Shown here one piece after another: positions 9,871 to 18,593 of a stretch of 64,000 bases of DNA. The stretch's first letter is position 1. Each line of letters opens with the position of its first letter. The translations under genes were made by a program, and so were the position numbers. This stretch comes from Mesorhizobium denitrificans. GTDB lineage: Bacteria > Pseudomonadota > Alphaproteobacteria > Rhizobiales > Rhizobiaceae. A model generated the notes under the pieces. It ran no database searches. It was given only the letters and a program-made list of their open reading frames with translations, and was not told where the DNA came from. The stretch spans positions 186,001-250,000 of the forward strand of contig NZ_QURN01000003.1 in NCBI RefSeq assembly GCF_003403035.1, given 5' to 3'.

Positions 9871-10488
9871 ATGAGCGAGCCATCCTTAACAAGAAGTGAC
9901 TTCACGGAAGAGTCTGATCCCTTTAGCCTTTTCCGTCTCTGGCTGGAAGAGGCCGGAACAACCGAATTGAATGATCCCAACGCGATGGCGCTTGCGACAG
10001 TCGATGCCGACGGTCTGCCCGATGTGCGCATGGTTTTGCTCAAGGGGCTCGATGAGCGCGGCTTTGTTTTTTACACGAACTTCGAGAGCGCCAAGGGTCG
10101 CGAAATACTCGGCAATATGAAAGCGGCGCTATGTTTCCACTGGAAATCGCTGCGGCGGCAGGTGCGCGTGCGCGGCCCTGTGGAAGTGGTTACCGACGAA
10201 GAGGCGGACGCATATTTCCAATCACGTCCACGCAACAGCCGCATTGGTGCCTGGGCCTCAAAACAATCGCGCGCTCTGGAAAGCCGATTTGCGCTGGAAA
10301 AGGCGGTTGCGGAATATACGGCGCGCCATCTGGTCGGTGAAATTCCACGCCCGGCCTATTGGTCGGGCTTTCGCATCATCCCCCAAAGCATCGAGTTCTG
10401 GCATGACCGGCCATTTCGCCTGCATGACCGGGTGGTTTTCGCGCGCGATGACGAGGATGGCTGGTCTAAAACGCGCCTTTATCCATAG
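9871..10488 (+). CDS. pdxH: Pyridoxamine 5'-phosphate oxidase
   Basis: An FMN enzyme that oxidises pyridoxamine or pyridoxine 5'-phosphate to pyridoxal 5'-phosphate, the terminal step of B6 synthesis and salvage. At 205 residues it has the normal length. The FMN-binding N-terminal half reads [23 protein letters not shown]. The central [10 protein letters not shown] and the C-terminal signature [13 protein letters not shown] are both clear, and the protein ends RLYP as expected. The ATG at 9871 precedes [13 protein letters not shown]. It appears monocistronic. Confidence 0.96.
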   Translation: MSEPSLTRSDFTEESDPFSLFRLWLEEAGTTELNDPNAMALATVDADGLPDVRMVLLKGLDERGFVFYTNFESAKGREILGNMKAALCFHWKSLRRQVRVRGPVEVVTDEEADAYFQSRPRNSRIGAWASKQSRALESRFALEKAVAEYTARHLVGEIPRPAYWSGFRIIPQSIEFWHDRPFRLHDRVVFARDDEDGWSKTRLYP

Positions 10489-10589
10489 GGGTATCAGGCA
10501 ACCATTCTTCAATTCTTGCGTTCAGCTTACGTTCAGGAGCGTTCTGGCAAAAAGCCCAACATGGGTTCTTGACCTGAAAGGAATTCGAA

Positions 10590-11099
10590 ATGCGTAAGTT
10601 TCTCGTATCCCTCTGCGCTGCCGCGCTTTCGATCGGCACCGCAGTTTCCACAGCGGCTCCGGTGGCTGCAGCTCCGATCATTCCTATGCCAGCGCAAGCA
10701 GCGCCGGGTAGCGATGTGATCCAGGTGCAGGACTGGAACTATCGCCGAGTTCCGGCTTGGCAGCGCCACGGTGGTATTCCGGGTCGTCCGGGATTTTATC
10801 ATGATCGTGGACGCTATTATTACAACGGCCATCGCGGCTATCGCGATTATCGTCCGGGCTATCGCCGGTACAATGACTTCTGGTTCCCGGCTGGCGCTTT
10901 TGTAGCAGGTGCGCTGCTTGGCGGAGCGCTGGCAGCGCCAGCACCGGCACCGGTCTATCGTGAGCCTGTACGCCGCGTATACGGAAGCGATGCCCACGTT
11001 CAGTGGTGCTACAACCGCTATCGTTCGTATCGCGCCTACGACAATACGTTCCAGCCATATAATGGCCCGCGCCAGCAGTGCTACTCGCCTTATCGGTGA
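10590..11099 (+). CDS. BA14K family secreted protein
   Basis: A 169-residue protein with a signal peptide (about 1-28), a Tyr/Arg/Gly-rich middle ([19 protein letters not shown]), one hydrophobic helix ([14 protein letters not shown], about 105-120) and the C-terminal BA14K motif with [13 protein letters not shown] and QCYSPY. Known for the family: the Brucella 14-kDa member is an immunoreactive protein with lectin-like activity. The Shine-Dalgarno AAAGGA lies 9 bases before the ATG. A strong terminator follows the stop. It is probably abundant and envelope-associated. Confidence 0.85.
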   Translation: MRKFLVSLCAAALSIGTAVSTAAPVAAAPIIPMPAQAAPGSDVIQVQDWNYRRVPAWQRHGGIPGRPGFYHDRGRYYYNGHRGYRDYRPGYRRYNDFWFPAGAFVAGALLGGALAAPAPAPVYREPVRRVYGSDAHVQWCYNRYRSYRAYDNTFQPYNGPRQQCYSPYR

Positions 11100-11137
11100 G
11101 CCAATAAGCTGAGCTAGTGTTGGCGGACCTCTCAGCC

Positions 11138-11170
11138 AAGGCCGGTCTTTCGAGACCGGCCTTACTTTTT
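11138..11170 (+). terminator. Rho-independent terminator after the BA14K gene
   Basis: A perfect 11-bp stem (11138-11148 with 11153-11163) around a TTCG tetraloop, followed by ACTTTTT. Its 3' arm overlaps the stop codon of the convergent enoyl-CoA hydratase gene. There is no T-run on the minus side, so it should act on plus-strand transcription. Confidence 0.9.
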
Positions 11171-11911
11171 GCGGCTCATGAAAGTCATGAGAGCCGTCCG
11201 CGCCTCGTCAGACTTTAGGCGGTCGCGGAAATGCGCGCTTTCTTCCTGAATACGCTCCAGCAATGATGATTGCGGCGCGCGCATGAGGTCGCGAGCGATT
11301 TTGAGCGCCTGCGGCGGCTTGGCCGCAATGCGCTGCGCGGCGGCAAGCACTTCGGTTTCAAGGTCGGCTTCATCAACGACGCGATAGATAATGCCAAGCT
11401 CAAGCGCTTTTTGCGCCGGGAAGGGCTCGCCCATTGCAAGCAAGGCAAATGCCTGCTGACGGCCAATAAGCGCCGGGGCAATGAGGCTGGAACCTGCTTC
11501 CGGCACGAGGCCGAGATCGGTAAAAGGCGTGTGGAAGCTTGTGCGCGGCGTTGCGAAGGTGAGGTCGCAATGAAGATGCAGCGTGGTGCCTATGCCGACA
11601 GCAATGCCATCCGCGCCTGAAACCATCGGCTTTTCGCTGGAAGCCAGAGCCATGAGGAAATCCCATACCTCGGAGCCCCCTTCACCGCCGGTGGCGATGA
11701 CCAGAAAGTCGGCAAGATCGTTTCCGGCTGAAAACGCACCGGGCACCCCTAGAAAAACATGGCAGCGAATGTCTGGATCGGCATCGCCGCTGCGCAATGC
11801 GCCCGCCATGGCGGCATACATGGAGCGCGTGAGCGCGTTCTTTTTCTCGGGACGACTGATGCGGATGATCTGAACGGCACCCTGACGTGTGATCTGGATA
11901 TTTTCACTCAT
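11162..11911 (-). CDS. Enoyl-CoA hydratase/isomerase family protein
   Basis: A 249-residue crotonase-fold protein. The oxyanion-hole segment is visible as GAFSAGNDLADF, and the second as GADGIAVGIGTTL. Aspartate replaces one of the usual catalytic glutamates near EAGSS, where the family has PEAGSSLIAP; this pattern is closer to isomerases or hydratases of uncertain substrate than to classical crotonase. The ATG at 11911 (MSENIQITRQG) is chosen; a TTG lies two codons upstream. The start is 9 bases from the acyl-CoA dehydrogenase stop, so the two genes form a beta-oxidation operon. Confidence 0.9.
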   Translation of the reverse strand: MSENIQITRQGAVQIIRISRPEKKNALTRSMYAAMAGALRSGDADPDIRCHVFLGVPGAFSAGNDLADFLVIATGGEGGSEVWDFLMALASSEKPMVSGADGIAVGIGTTLHLHCDLTFATPRTSFHTPFTDLGLVPEAGSSLIAPALIGRQQAFALLAMGEPFPAQKALELGIIYRVVDEADLETEVLAAAQRIAAKPPQALKIARDLMRAPQSSLLERIQEESAHFRDRLKSDEARTALMTFMSRKK

Positions 11912-11920
11912 GTGCAAATC

Positions 11921-13699
11921 TCACGCCGAAATCAGCGTTGACGCCGCGGCCTGAAGACTGGCCGAACCCAACAAGACGCGCGACTTTAACGCTCCGGTTT
12001 CGCCGATAAGATTTTCGGCAAAGAAGCGGCAGAGCGCAGTGCGGGCGACATTGTCATTCGCCAGCGCGGCACGGGCAAGATATGCGCCGCCAGCGGCCAG
12101 CGCGAACAGGCGCAGATAGGGTGTTGCGCCAGACAGCGCATCGTCCATGCGACCATCCTTCTGCGCCGCGAGCAGGAAGTCGGTCGCCTCTTGCAGATCG
12201 TTCAACGCATTCTCGATAAAGTCAGCGCTAGCGCCAAAACCGTCGCGGTTGGAATCCCTTAGCCGCGAAACCTCAACGCGAAGCTCATCAATGTAACCTC
12301 GAACATGAGCGCCGCCGCTTTGCGGGAGCTTGCGGTTTACGAGATCGATGGCCTGAATGCCATTCGTGCCCTCATAGATGGGCGCGATGCGGGCATCACG
12401 ATAAAACGCGGCAGCGCCGGTTTCCTCAATGAAGCCCATGCCGCCGTGAATTTGCACGCCGATGGAAGCGACATCAACGCCGACATCGGTGGAGAAAGCC
12501 TTGGCGACCGGCGTGAGAAGATTGACGCGCTCCTGCCAATGCCCGGCGTCATCGCCGCCTGCGCGCGACAGATCAGCAGCATGTGCGCAGCAATAGCTGA
12601 TCGAGCGCGCAACGCGGGTGAGCACCTGCATGGTGAGAAGATTTCTCTGGACGTCCGGGTGGTAAGCGATGGGGGCCATGCCCTCGCCCTTATAGCCGGC
12701 GGCTTTGCCCTGACGGCGCTCATTTGCGTAGGAGATCGCTTTCTGGAACGCAGCTTCGGCAACAGCCACACCCTGCATGCCAACCATCAGGCGGGCGTTG
12801 TTCATCATGGTGAACATGCAGGCCAGCCCGCGATTTTCCTCGCCAATGAGGTAGCCGACCGCGCCGGGCTCGCGATCTTTCACGAAGCCATCACCGAAGA
12901 TCATCGTGCAGGTGGGCGAGCCGTGAATGCCGAGCTTGTGTTCGATGGATGAGCAAAACGCATCATTGCGCGCGCCGAGCGACCCATCCTCATTCACCAG
13001 GAATTTCGGCACCAGAAAGAGGGAAATGCCGCGCGTTCCCGCTGGCGCATCCGGCAGGCGCGCAAGCACGAGATGGGCGATGTTTTCGGTAAAATCATGC
13101 TCGCCATAGGTGATGAAAATCTTCTGGCCGAAGATGCGATATGTGCCATCGCCAGCGCGTTCGGCGCGGGAGCGAAGTGCATTGAGGTCTGACCCGGCCT
13201 GCGGCTCGGTCAGGTTCATGGTGCCCATCCATTCGCCGGACACCAGCTTTTCCAGAAACTTCTGCTTGAGGTCGTCGGAAGCGTGCTTTTCGATGGCCTC
13301 GACGGCACCCATCGTCAGCATCGGGCCAAGGCCGAAGGCCATCGATGCAGAGTTCCACATTTCGGTTGCGGCGACGGCAAGCATGGTGGGCAAGCCCTGC
13401 CCGCCAAACTCTTCCGGGCCGGACAGCGCGTTCCAGCCGCCCTCGCGCCAACGGGCATAAAGATCGCGCCAGCCATCCGGCGTCTTGACCGCGCCATCCT
13501 TATAAACTGCGCCCTGCCTGTCGCCATTGACCGCGAGCGGCGCGACTTCATCTGTGGCAAAGCGCCCGGCTTCCTCGATGATCGCATCGACCAGATCGCC
13601 GGAAAGGTGGCCCAAGCGGCCATCATGCATCGCCGCATCAAGGCCAGCCACATTCTTCAGCGTGAATGCAATTTCCTCAACGGGGGCGCGATAGGTCAT
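11921..13699 (-). CDS. Acyl-CoA dehydrogenase, long form with C-terminal extension (DmdC/AcdA-like)
   Basis: A 592-residue flavoenzyme oxidising an acyl-CoA to the enoyl-CoA. Domain order: extra N-terminal helices, then the N-terminal acyl-CoA dehydrogenase domain, the middle beta domain with MNLTEPQAGSDL and FITYGEHD, the C-terminal helical domain with IHGGMGFIEETGAAAFYRDARI (about 420-440), and a further extension of about 120 residues. Such long forms include DmdC (methylmercaptopropionyl-CoA dehydrogenase) and many with unassigned substrates, so the DMSP role should not be assumed. A clear AGGAGA ribosome site precedes the ATG. A LiuR-like operator sits 36 bases upstream of the start. Confidence 0.92.
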   Translation of the reverse strand: MTYRAPVEEIAFTLKNVAGLDAAMHDGRLGHLSGDLVDAIIEEAGRFATDEVAPLAVNGDRQGAVYKDGAVKTPDGWRDLYARWREGGWNALSGPEEFGGQGLPTMLAVAATEMWNSASMAFGLGPMLTMGAVEAIEKHASDDLKQKFLEKLVSGEWMGTMNLTEPQAGSDLNALRSRAERAGDGTYRIFGQKIFITYGEHDFTENIAHLVLARLPDAPAGTRGISLFLVPKFLVNEDGSLGARNDAFCSSIEHKLGIHGSPTCTMIFGDGFVKDREPGAVGYLIGEENRGLACMFTMMNNARLMVGMQGVAVAEAAFQKAISYANERRQGKAAGYKGEGMAPIAYHPDVQRNLLTMQVLTRVARSISYCCAHAADLSRAGGDDAGHWQERVNLLTPVAKAFSTDVGVDVASIGVQIHGGMGFIEETGAAAFYRDARIAPIYEGTNGIQAIDLVNRKLPQSGGAHVRGYIDELRVEVSRLRDSNRDGFGASADFIENALNDLQEATDFLLAAQKDGRMDDALSGATPYLRLFALAAGGAYLARAALANDNVARTALCRFFAENLIGETGALKSRVLLGSASLQAAASTLISA

Positions 13700-13734
13700 T
13701 GATGTTCTCCTGTGTAGTCACGGCCTACATCTCA

Positions 13735-13750
13735 CTTACGTAAGCGTCAA
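13735..13750. promoter_or_regulatory. Candidate LiuR-type (MerR family) operator
   Basis: On the minus strand the 16-mer reads TTGACGCTTACGTAAG. It resembles the TTGACGTTTACGTAAA-type sites that I recall for LiuR-family regulators of branched-chain and fatty-acid catabolism in Proteobacteria, with two mismatches. Its place 36 bases before the acyl-CoA dehydrogenase start suits such control. No regulator gene is adjacent. Confidence 0.4.
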
Positions 13751-13840
13751 ATGGAGATTGGTATAAGGCGCACGAAGCTGGCGGCAGAGTCAATTCGTTA
13801 ACCATGTTTGAGCCACCATCCCGCATTGAAGGAAAAATGC

Positions 13841-15058
13841 GTGGTGGGAACAAGGCGCGTCATTGCCGGGGTGATTGGAATTCTGGCGGTGATCTGCGTC
13901 AGTTTGCCAGCAGTCGCGTCTGAATTTTCCAAGCCCTGGACGCGGCCGGACCGGGCGCTCGTGCTGGATGCCTACGAATATAATGAGCTGGATTGGCGCG
14001 AACTGGCGCAGGACAAGCGCATTGTCGCCTTCATCAACAAGGCGTCAGACGGCCTGCCGCCGCCCTATTTCTGCACGGGTCAGGAGACGGAATATAAGCT
14101 GTGCAAAGCACTGTGGAAACGCCACGCGGTTGCGCGCGAATTATTCCAAACGCGCCGAACATTGGCAAAGGCGTTAGGGCTGAAATGGGGCGCATATCAT
14201 CTTGCGCGACCCGGCAATCCGCTGGAGCAGGCGCGCAATTTTCTCGATTTTGCAGAGCCGGAACCAGATGATTTGATGGCGCTGGACATTGAGGACAACG
14301 ATCCATCCCAATGGATGTCGCTGGACGATGCCGAGATTTTCGTGCGCGAGATCAACCGGCGCACCGGGCGGTTTCCGATGCTTTACACGAATGGGACGAC
14401 CGCCAAACATATCGCCGACAATGCGTGGCGCTATCGCCTGCTTTCGCGGTTGCCGCTTTGGTATGCGCGCTACAAGCCCGAAATCGGAATGCATTTTCCC
14501 AAGGGGAACTGGGATAGCTACGCGCTCTGGCAATTTGCCTCACAGGTAAATTGCAACAAGCGCGCTTGCCCATACCGGGTGAAAGGCGCGGGCAATGATA
14601 TTGACGTGAACGTGTCCACCATGTCGCCCGATGAACTGCGTGATGCCTGGCCGTTTGGAGGGCTGGTGCAGCAGCGTGTTGAGTTGGTGGCGAGCGTGCC
14701 GGTGCCATTTCCGCGCGAAAAGGCGCTGACCGGTGAGGTGGAGATTATTTACGCGGCGGTATCGAATTTGCCGGCGGCGAGCGAGAACTGGCCCGCCGAG
14801 GTGTCCGTCGCGCAACTGACGCCAAACCCAGAAACGATGTTTACTTTTGCGGCGGCGTATCTCGGTACGGCCGTGAGCGCTGGGCAAGCCGCGATCGAGC
14901 GGTGGCTGGGAAAGAGAGCGCCGGGCGTGGATATGACCGCAACGGCTGCCATTGCGCCCGAGTCGATCAGGCGCAGCGACATGCCGGTGTTTTTGTTGAC
15001 GGACGGCAGCGATTTTTCGGAGTTGCTCGTGCCGCAGGCCAAGAAATCAGCTTTCTAA
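13841..15058 (+). CDS. Glycoside hydrolase family 25 lysozyme with C-terminal extension
   Basis: About 405 residues. A signal peptide (GVIGILAVICVSLPAVAS) is followed by a GH25 domain to about residue 260. The N-terminal motif DAYEYNELDW stands where GH25 enzymes have the conserved Asp, and the catalytic acid region reads MALDIEDND, so a muramidase active site is plausible. WGAYHLARPGNP and YTNGTTA are also family-like. The last 130 residues are not assigned. The GTG at 13841 is preferred because AAGGA lies 7 bases upstream and the signal peptide then starts correctly; a TTG at 13808 is the alternative. Role: remodelling or cleavage of peptidoglycan in the periplasm. Confidence 0.85.
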   Translation: MVGTRRVIAGVIGILAVICVSLPAVASEFSKPWTRPDRALVLDAYEYNELDWRELAQDKRIVAFINKASDGLPPPYFCTGQETEYKLCKALWKRHAVARELFQTRRTLAKALGLKWGAYHLARPGNPLEQARNFLDFAEPEPDDLMALDIEDNDPSQWMSLDDAEIFVREINRRTGRFPMLYTNGTTAKHIADNAWRYRLLSRLPLWYARYKPEIGMHFPKGNWDSYALWQFASQVNCNKRACPYRVKGAGNDIDVNVSTMSPDELRDAWPFGGLVQQRVELVASVPVPFPREKALTGEVEIIYAAVSNLPAASENWPAEVSVAQLTPNPETMFTFAAAYLGTAVSAGQAAIERWLGKRAPGVDMTATAAIAPESIRRSDMPVFLLTDGSDFSELLVPQAKKSAF

Positions 15059-15083
15059 TCCGCTCTTGTAGCCTCAAAAGTAC

Positions 15084-15108
15084 CCCTCATCCGGCAGGCG
15101 GATGAGGG
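15084..15108. repeat. REP-like palindrome, short form
   Basis: CCCTCATCC (15084-15092), a 7-base loop, then GGATGAGGG (15100-15108): the same outer arms as the 6770 element but with no interior. It lies between convergent genes, 6 bases from the purD stop. Confidence 0.75.
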
Positions 15109-15114
15109 ATAACT

Positions 15115-16389
15115 TTACGCTTTTTCGCGCTCCACAGCGCGCCAGCCAATGTCCCGGCGGCAGAAGCCACCCGGCCAGTCGATAACATCGACGGCGCGGT
15201 AGGCGGCAGCCTGCGCCTCGCCAACCGTTTTGCCGGTGGCCGTAACGTTGAGCACGCGGCCGCCATTGGCGATGATTTGGCCGTCCCGAAGTGCAGTGCC
15301 CGCATGGAAAATCTGCGCGCCGGTTTTGCCTGCCGCATCCAGCCCACGAATGACGCTGCCTTTTTCCGGAGTGCCGGGATAACCCTTAGCGGCCATGACC
15401 ACCGTCAGCGCCGGATCGTCGCGCCAGCGCACGCTTGTATGTTCAAGCTGGCCGTCGGTTGCAGCGTTCAGCAGCACCAGAAGATCATCCTTGAGGCGCA
15501 TCATCAGCACCTGACATTCGGGATCGCCAAAGCGCACATTGTATTCGATGAGCTTCGGGCCATCCTTCGTTATCATCAGCCCGGCAAACAGAATGCCCGC
15601 AAAGGGCGCGCCGATTTCGACCATGCCGCGCATGGTCGGCTCGATGATTTCGCGCATGGTGCGCTCGACCATTGCAGCATCCATGACCGGCGCAGGCGAA
15701 TAAGCGCCCATGCCGCCAGTGTTCGGGCCGGTGTCGCCATCGCCGACGCGCTTGTGATCCTGCGCCGTGCCGAACGGCAGCGCTGTTTTGCCGTCGCAGA
15801 GGCAAAAGAAGCTGGCTTCCTCGCCGTCAAGGAACTCCTCGACAACGACTTCGGCCCCTGCCCCGCCGAATGCGCCAGAAAAACAGGCGTCAATGGCGTC
15901 CAGCGCTTCGGATTCGATCATGGCGACGGTAACGCCCTTGCCAGCGGCCAGACCGTCTGCCTTCACGACAATCGGCGCGCCGTGCTGGCGGATGTAAGCC
16001 TTGGCGGCCTCGGCATTGTCGAACCGACCAAATGCGCCGGTCGGGATGTTGAAACGCGCGCAGAGCTCTTTCGTGAAGGCTTTTGAACCTTCCAGTTGCG
16101 CTGCTTTTTGCGACGGACCGAAGACGCGGATGCCCGCGCCACTCAGAGCGTCGGCGATGCCCGCAACGAGCGGCGCTTCCGGCCCGACAACAACGAGGCC
16201 GATGTCATGTTCTTTGCAGAATGCGATAATGGCGGCGTGGTCGTCGATGTTGAGCGCGACGAGTTCGGCCTCATCGGCAATGCCCGGATTGCCCGGCGCA
16301 GCATAAAGCTTGCCCAGCAAGGGCGATGCCGCCAGTTTCCACGCAAGCGCATGTTCGCGCCCGCCGGAGCCGAGAAGAAGGACGTTCAT
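15115..16389 (-). CDS. purD: Phosphoribosylamine--glycine ligase
   Basis: GAR synthetase, the second step of purine synthesis (ATP, glycine and phosphoribosylamine to GAR). It is a 424-residue ATP-grasp enzyme. The N-terminal signature [19 protein letters not shown], the middle [10 protein letters not shown]-type segment ([17 protein letters not shown]), the ATP-grasp [11 protein letters not shown] and the metal site RFGDPECQ are all visible. The start at 16389 begins the canonical N-terminus. It is divergent from ubiA, with 99 bases between. Confidence 0.97.
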   Translation of the reverse strand: MNVLLLGSGGREHALAWKLAASPLLGKLYAAPGNPGIADEAELVALNIDDHAAIIAFCKEHDIGLVVVGPEAPLVAGIADALSGAGIRVFGPSQKAAQLEGSKAFTKELCARFNIPTGAFGRFDNAEAAKAYIRQHGAPIVVKADGLAAGKGVTVAMIESEALDAIDACFSGAFGGAGAEVVVEEFLDGEEASFFCLCDGKTALPFGTAQDHKRVGDGDTGPNTGGMGAYSPAPVMDAAMVERTMREIIEPTMRGMVEIGAPFAGILFAGLMITKDGPKLIEYNVRFGDPECQVLMMRLKDDLLVLLNAATDGQLEHTSVRWRDDPALTVVMAAKGYPGTPEKGSVIRGLDAAGKTGAQIFHAGTALRDGQIIANGGRVLNVTATGKTVGEAQAAAYRAVDVIDWPGGFCRRDIGWRAVEREKA

Positions 16390-16488
16390 CGCTAATCCCT
16401 GAGTCAGTTTGTCCCTGTTCCGGTATTGTGCGTGCCGCGTCGGGTCAAGGTCTTGACGCGCAATGCACACCCTGCCACTGGCCTAGGC

Positions 16489-17472
16489 ATGGAAACGATA
16501 CAATCCCGATCCGGCCAAGGTCGCGTTGCCGACGCGCCAAGCGGCCACTGGGTTTACCGCGCCCTGCCGCGCGGCCTTTGGCCTTATGCGCAACTGGCGC
16601 GATGGGACAGGCCAATCGGCTGGATATTGCTGCTTTGGCCGTGCTGGTGGTCAACAGCGCTGGCCGCGACCGCTCACGCGACTGTGGGCCGACCGCTTTT
16701 GGAATTGCTGCCGAACCCTTGGCATCTCGCGCTGTTTCTCGTGGGCGCGATTGCGATGCGCGGCGCTGGCTGCACCTACAACGATCTCATTGACGAAGGC
16801 ATTGACGCCCAGGTGGAACGCACCCGCTCGCGCCCCCTGCCCTCCGGCCAGGTTACGCGCAAACAGGCGTGGGGCTTTCTGGTTGCGCAGGCGCTGGTCG
16901 GGCTGGCCGTGCTGCTGCAGTTCAACTGGTTTACGGTGGTGCTGGGCCTGGCGTCGCTCGCCGTGGTGGCGATTTATCCGTTTATGAAAAGAATCACCAA
17001 CTGGCCCCAATTCGTTCTGGGACTTGCGTTTTCCTGGGGTGCGTTGATGGGTTGGGCGGCGACATATGGCTCGCTGGACGTGCCCGCGCTGCTGCTCTAC
17101 GCGGGCTCGATCCTGTGGGTGATCGGCTACGACACCATCTACGCGCATCAGGACAAGGAAGACGACGCAATTGTCGGTGTACGCTCTACCGCGCGGCTGT
17201 TTGGAAAGAACACTGAGCTTTGGCTGTATGGCCTGTATGGCGGGGCGCTCGCTTGTTTTGCAGGAGCGTTTGCGAATGCGATCGTGCCAATGCCCGCGCT
17301 GGCAGGGCTGTTGGCCGCGGGCGCGCATATGCATCGCCAGATCCGTACGCTCGATATTGATGATCCCGACCAGTGCCTGAAACTGTTCAAATCAAACAGT
17401 GTCGTGGGCTGGCTGATTTTCCTCGGCCTTGTCGGCGGCGGCATATGGGTGGCGGTGAAGCCGCTGTTTTGA
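16489..17472 (+). CDS. ubiA: 4-hydroxybenzoate polyprenyltransferase
   Basis: Attaches the polyprenyl tail to 4-hydroxybenzoate in ubiquinone synthesis, in the inner membrane. 327 residues with about eight membrane helices. The first aspartate-rich motif is NDLIDEGID and the second is DTIYAHQDKEDD; both Mg-binding motifs are intact. The ATG at 16489 (METIQSRSGQ) gives a family-like N-terminus before RPIGWILLLWP. The tail donor is made by the polyprenyl synthase at 29-30 kb. Confidence 0.95.
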   Translation: METIQSRSGQGRVADAPSGHWVYRALPRGLWPYAQLARWDRPIGWILLLWPCWWSTALAATAHATVGRPLLELLPNPWHLALFLVGAIAMRGAGCTYNDLIDEGIDAQVERTRSRPLPSGQVTRKQAWGFLVAQALVGLAVLLQFNWFTVVLGLASLAVVAIYPFMKRITNWPQFVLGLAFSWGALMGWAATYGSLDVPALLLYAGSILWVIGYDTIYAHQDKEDDAIVGVRSTARLFGKNTELWLYGLYGGALACFAGAFANAIVPMPALAGLLAAGAHMHRQIRTLDIDDPDQCLKLFKSNSVVGWLIFLGLVGGGIWVAVKPLF

Positions 17473-17486
17473 GCAACAGGGCAAAC

Positions 17487-17528
17487 AGTCACCGAGGGGC
17501 TGTATTTTCTCGTTCGCCCCTCTGGTGA
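17487..17528. other. Strong hairpin downstream of ubiA
   Basis: GTCACC-GAGGGGC (17487-17499) pairs with GCCCCTC-T-GGTGAC (17515-17528) around a T/C-rich loop of about 15 bases. There is no T-run next to it, so it is not a classic terminator. It directly abuts the structured element at 17531-17675. Confidence 0.7.
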
Positions 17529-17530
17529 CC

Positions 17531-17675
17531 GGGGGATTAGAAAGCCGTTTACAGACGACCGCCTTGGCCTTTAAGCCGCAAGGCTCTGGACATAGCCAAG
17601 GCTCCCCCGACCATAAGGACGAGGAGATGTCGTTACGGTCAACATCGACCGCTGTAAATGGGGTTTCTAAGCCCC
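17531..17675. ncRNA. Candidate structured RNA of unknown family in a 354-base gene-free gap
   Basis: Bases 17532-17554 pair with 17652-17675 in a long closing helix: GGGG/CCCC, one mismatch, TTAGAAA/TTTCTAA, a small internal loop, then TTTACAG/CTGTAAA. Inside are an 8-bp perfect stem (17561-17568 with 17595-17602) holding an AGCC-GCAA-GGCT hairpin with a GNRA loop, and a weaker GACC...GGTC stem (17609-17612 with 17637-17640). A 40-codon reading frame (17627-17749), with AAGGA 7 bases upstream, overlaps the 3' arm, but its codon use is unlike the neighbouring genes. It lies between convergent ubiA and the DUF6101 gene; the direction is unclear, since an AT-rich stretch at 17708-17754 could promote the minus strand. 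It is not tRNA, tmRNA, RNase P or SRP RNA by inspection. The rest of the gap, to 17826, shows nothing else. Confidence 0.4.
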
Positions 17676-17826
17676 AGAACCGGCCAGACGACCGATTCGA
17701 GCGGGACTTTATTCTACAATATGCTAAAATAAAAGAGGGGTCGTTTTAGCCAATAATTCGCATGGTTGCGCTGCCCCTGACTGCCGACTGGCAAGTGAGA
17801 GGCAGCGTGAACGTCGAAAGGTTTGG

Positions 17827-18396
17827 TCAAGCCCGTGCGATGATTTCCTCGCCGCGGACGACGAGGCGCACGCCCAGTGATCCGGCCTTGCGGCGCATGA
17901 GGAAACGCGGACGGCGTTTTGCCGTGCGACTGCGGCGCTTGCGGCGCTCGATCGGCGTGCGGGCAACAATGCCGCCGCCAAGCGACTCCTCCAGCGTGCG
18001 CGGCGTGCCATCGGCCTCCACGAGCAGCATGGGAAGCTTGTATTCCACGGCCCATGCGCGCCAATCAGCAGCGACATCATCGAGATCGCGGGCAACAAGC
18101 AGCGGCACCGACAGCGCCGGGTCTTCGTGCATGAGTTCGAGCGTGACGGTGAGATTGCCCTCGCCATCCTCAAGCGCTCGCGCAGCGACGCCGAGGAATG
18201 CGCGCACCGGCAGCGCAATCGTCATTGGCAGACCACTGCGTTCCAGCGCACGGCGGATGACCGCGCCCTTGTAATTGATCGAATAGGTAATCCCGCCGGC
18301 TTCGTCTTCAGTTTCGAAGCTGACAGTTTGGCCCAAACGGAACGGGTCGAGGCGCATGGTTCGCCCCGCCCAGACCGGCTTCAGTCTGGTATTCAT
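17827..18396 (-). CDS. DUF6101 family protein
   Basis: A 189-residue cytoplasmic protein (LKPVWAGRTMRLDPFRLGQTVSF at the N-terminus) that matches the Rhizobiales family DUF6101. The middle is rich in acidic residues and beta-prone (GNLTVTLELMHEDPALSVPLLVARDLDD). The C-terminal third is strongly basic (RRKRRSRTAKRRPRFLMRRK), which suggests nucleic-acid or ribosome contact. Function is unknown. The 197 bases upstream hold two stacked hairpins and no gene. Confidence 0.8.
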   Translation of the reverse strand: MNTRLKPVWAGRTMRLDPFRLGQTVSFETEDEAGGITYSINYKGAVIRRALERSGLPMTIALPVRAFLGVAARALEDGEGNLTVTLELMHEDPALSVPLLVARDLDDVAADWRAWAVEYKLPMLLVEADGTPRTLEESLGGGIVARTPIERRKRRSRTAKRRPRFLMRRKAGSLGVRLVVRGEEIIARA

Positions 18397-18420
18397 CAGT
18401 GTTGCCTTCCTGTTAGTCCT

Positions 18421-18463
18421 GAGAGCCGGTTTTCCGGTCTTCTCTGGGCCGGTGTTCCCGGCC
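18421..18463. other. Tandem GC hairpins in the leader of the DUF6101 gene
   Basis: Two adjacent stem-loops: CCGG-TTTT-CCGG with flanking GAGA/TCTC (18421-18444), and GGCCGG-TGTTC-CCGGCC (18447-18463). On the minus strand they lie 25-67 bases before the DUF6101 start. They could be a leader structure; no known riboswitch motif was recognised. Confidence 0.5.
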
Positions 18464-18593
18464 TCTTATGTCTGGAAGGCTATCGCGGTGGTCTTATCTG
18501 ACCGCTTAACAAGTTCGGTTAAATTTGTCTGATCGGGCTCGATGGTTAGCGAAACCCCAAGGAAACATTGCTTTCAGGTTAATTAGTCCAGTC

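Noticed and set aside
17680-17712. tRNA T-arm-like GATTCGAG
   Set aside because: The conserved G53-C61 pair is missing and no acceptor stem or other arms can be folded.
17531-17749. Permuted tmRNA or RNase P
   Set aside because: No tag-peptide frame beginning AND, no T-loop/CCA piece, and no RNase P core motifs.
18509-18525. CtrA-like TTAA...TTAA
   Set aside because: The gap is 9 bases rather than the 7 of the consensus.
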